Positions 5,953 through 7,230 of a stretch of 7,230 nucleotides of DNA are shown here, piece by piece. The notes under the pieces are model-generated. The model saw only the letters and a program-made list of their open reading frames with translations, searched no databases and was not told where the DNA came from. Source of the DNA: Deltaproteobacteria bacterium (lineage in GTDB: Bacteria; Desulfobacterota_B; Binatia; UBA9968); NCBI GenBank assembly GCA_005879255.1, contig VBKY01000370.1, positions 2,905 to 10,134 of the forward strand. The letters are read 5' to 3'. Position 1 is the first letter of the stretch, and every line of letters begins with the position of its first letter. A program made the translations under genes and the position numbers.

Positions 5953-6789
5953 CTACTCGAAAATAATCGTTCGATTGCCGTGAAGAAATACTCGCTCTTC
6001 GAGTGCCAATTTAACTGCTCTCGCGAGCACGATCTTCTCCACGTCCCGGCCCGCCTGCACCATGGCCGCAGCGGTATACGTATGGTTCACCGGAATCACG
6101 TTCTGCGCGATGATCGGCCCGGTATCGAGATCGTCAGTAACGATATGCGCGGTCGCGCCGATAATCTTGACGCCCCGCTCGTAAGCCTGGTGATACGGCT
6201 TGGCGCCGACGAAAGCCGGTAAGAATGAGTGATGGATGTTGATCATACGGTTAGGATACCGTGCTACGAATTTAGGCGACAGAATACGCATGTATTTCGC
6301 AAGCACGATGTATTCGGGAGTATAATCGGCGAGAAGGTTGGCGACCAAATCCTCATGTACTGTCCGCTCGAGGTTCTGATGACTGACATAGTGAAACGGG
6401 ATCCCAAACTGCTCAACTAAAGCTTTAAGTTTTTCGTGATTGCTGATCACCGCGCGAATCTGCGCCGGCAACTCGCCGGAGTAATGTCGGATCAAAAGAT
6501 CGCCAAGACAGTGCGCTTCAGTCGTCGCCATGATCACGATCGGCTGCTGCTCCGCGGCGGTCAATTTCACGACGGCAGCCTGCGGAAGAATTTGTTCGAG
6601 ATACGAAACTACCCGGTCCGGCGCCGTCGGTCCCTCAAACGCCGTGCGCATAAAGAAATGCTTCGCTTCTAAATCGACAAACTCTTGATTGCTTAAGATA
6701 TTATAACCGGCGTTATAGAGCACGCCCGTGATCTTGTGAACTAAGCCGGGCTCATCGGGACAGTCGATGCGAAGAATGTGGGGCGGCAC
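5953..6789 (-). CDS. purU: Formyltetrahydrofolate deformylase
   Basis: The predicted cytosolic protein has 278 residues, normal for PurU, which hydrolyses 10-formyl-THF to formate and THF and so balances the one-carbon pool or supplies formate for PurT. An ACT regulatory domain occupies about residues 4-80 (DCPDEPGLVHKITGVLYNAG). The formyltransferase-type catalytic domain spans about 83-270. It contains EAHCLGDLL (91-99), SNH (116-118), AKYMRILSP (164-172), NIHHSFLPAFVGAKPYH (184-200) and DDLDTGPII (219-227). The catalytic triad of the family corresponds to Asn184, His186 and Asp222, all present. The start is a GTG at 6789 with GGAG 8 bases upstream. The C-terminus ends in the usual VFLHGNRTIIF-type strand. 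It precedes the UbiD-family gene on the same strand by 125 bases. A link to the ring-degradation genes, for example recycling one-carbon units from O-demethylation, is possible but unproven; PurU is also a housekeeping enzyme. Confidence 0.94.
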   Translation of the reverse strand: MPPHILRIDCPDEPGLVHKITGVLYNAGYNILSNQEFVDLEAKHFFMRTAFEGPTAPDRVVSYLEQILPQAAVVKLTAAEQQPIVIMATTEAHCLGDLLIRHYSGELPAQIRAVISNHEKLKALVEQFGIPFHYVSHQNLERTVHEDLVANLLADYTPEYIVLAKYMRILSPKFVARYPNRMINIHHSFLPAFVGAKPYHQAYERGVKIIGATAHIVTDDLDTGPIIAQNVIPVNHTYTAAAMVQAGRDVEKIVLARAVKLALEERVFLHGNRTIIFE

Positions 6790-7082
6790 AATTGGATCTC
6801 CAAACGATTTAGAATGGCTGCAAGTATTGCATGACCCGAAGGAGAGATAAGGGGGTTCAATGGTTTCAGTAGCGGTATATGGAAATGTGCTGTCGGACGC
6901 GAACTAGAATGGCAAATTGAGAGTTTGCTTATGTCGCAGATATTCGAGAGGCGGTGCTAACTGGTCTCGTCCTAGATGCTAAAATATTAACTGACTTTTT
7001 ATATGAGCATGCGATTAGAATTGCCTATGCGTCACTGGCAACCACATAGATAAATCTATTCACCTGTTCAAATTAGACTCTT
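6790..7082. other. Intergenic region with no recognised gene
   Basis: Apart from the purU ribosome-binding site (GGAG, 6801-6798 on the minus strand), I see nothing functional here. Both strands are broken by frequent stops, the middle (about 6970-7015) is AT-rich, and short ATG frames encode only about 15 residues. No tRNA, clear hairpin terminator or convincing promoter was found. Confidence 0.6.
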
Positions 7083-7230
7083 TCATTTATTGCGCCGCCA
7101 CTCCTCCCATTTTTGCTTTAATTCATCTACGGCAGTGCAGATGCCGTCAATTAACTTCAACTTTGGTTTCCGCGGTTCCATCGCAGGACAGACGCGACCC
7201 AATTCTCGACTCCGTTTCTTTTCAACCTGG
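7083..7230 (-). CDS. C-terminal fragment of an unrecognised small protein (start off right edge)
   Basis: A minus-strand frame enters from the right edge and stays open for 48 codons to a TGA at 7083-7085. The visible residues begin QVEKKRSRELGRVCPAM and end DELKQKWEEWRRNK. It is hydrophilic, rich in Lys, Arg and Glu, with a likely C-terminal amphipathic helix and no membrane segment. I do not recognise the family. The residue composition looks protein-like, but a 48-codon frame can be chance. Its strand matches purU, which lies about 290 bases downstream of its stop. Confidence 0.4.
   Translation of the reverse strand, partial: QVEKKRSRELGRVCPAMEPRKPKLKLIDGICTAVDELKQKWEEWRRNK

Noticed and set aside
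6861..7032. Short plus-strand ATG frames near 6860 and 7002 as small proteins
   Set aside because: They encode only about 15-16 residues and have no supporting motif or conserved context.

Overview
The window reads as a chromosomal segment of a free-living bacterium that catabolises aromatic or heterocyclic compounds. The genes are spaced like bacterial genes, have Shine-Dalgarno sites, and use ATG and GTG starts. GC content is moderate, clearly above 50% in the genes by eye. The mix of molybdenum hydroxylase, UbiD-family decarboxylase and 3-hydroxyanthranilate dioxygenase-like genes resembles uncultured soil or marine lineages with large catabolic gene sets. The sequence alone does not allow a confident phylum.

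Layout. Positions 1-826 (minus, running off the left edge) hold a phage Mu I-like prohead protease gene with a possible nested scaffold start, so a prophage or remnant probably continues to the left. Positions 827-1075 are non-coding and carry a strong bidirectional terminator-like hairpin and a short tandem repeat. A plus-strand gene for a 3-hydroxyanthranilate 3,4-dioxygenase-like cupin follows at 1076-1579. Convergent to it, a minus-strand cluster is read right to left: purU (6789-5953), a UbiD-family decarboxylase broken by an internal duplication (5827-4182), a 48-residue zinc-ribbon protein (4138-3992) and a molybdopterin-binding hydroxylase subunit (3930-1624). Positions 6790-7082 hold nothing I can name. 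The right edge cuts a small lysine/arginine-rich minus-strand frame (7083-7230).

How the genes may work together (inference). A UbiD enzyme removes or adds a carboxyl group on an aromatic or unsaturated acid, a molybdenum hydroxylase inserts oxygen from water into an aromatic or heterocyclic ring, and the cupin dioxygenase opens an ortho-aminophenol or similar ring. Together they suggest a ring-degradation module, with the small zinc ribbon as a candidate accessory subunit. The hydroxylase lacks its usual FAD and 2Fe-2S partner subunits here, and no UbiX prenyl-FMN synthase gene is present, so these must be encoded elsewhere.

The most striking feature is the UbiD gene. A 200-bp stretch is present twice, back to back, at 93.5% identity. 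Of the 13 differences, 12 are silent, so the two copies diverged as working coding sequence before they were joined. The join shifts the frame, lies on a 12-base stretch readable as both flanking coding sequences, and creates a TAATG stop/start overlap. It is either a recombination product between two ubiD alleles or paralogues, or a join made during metagenome assembly.
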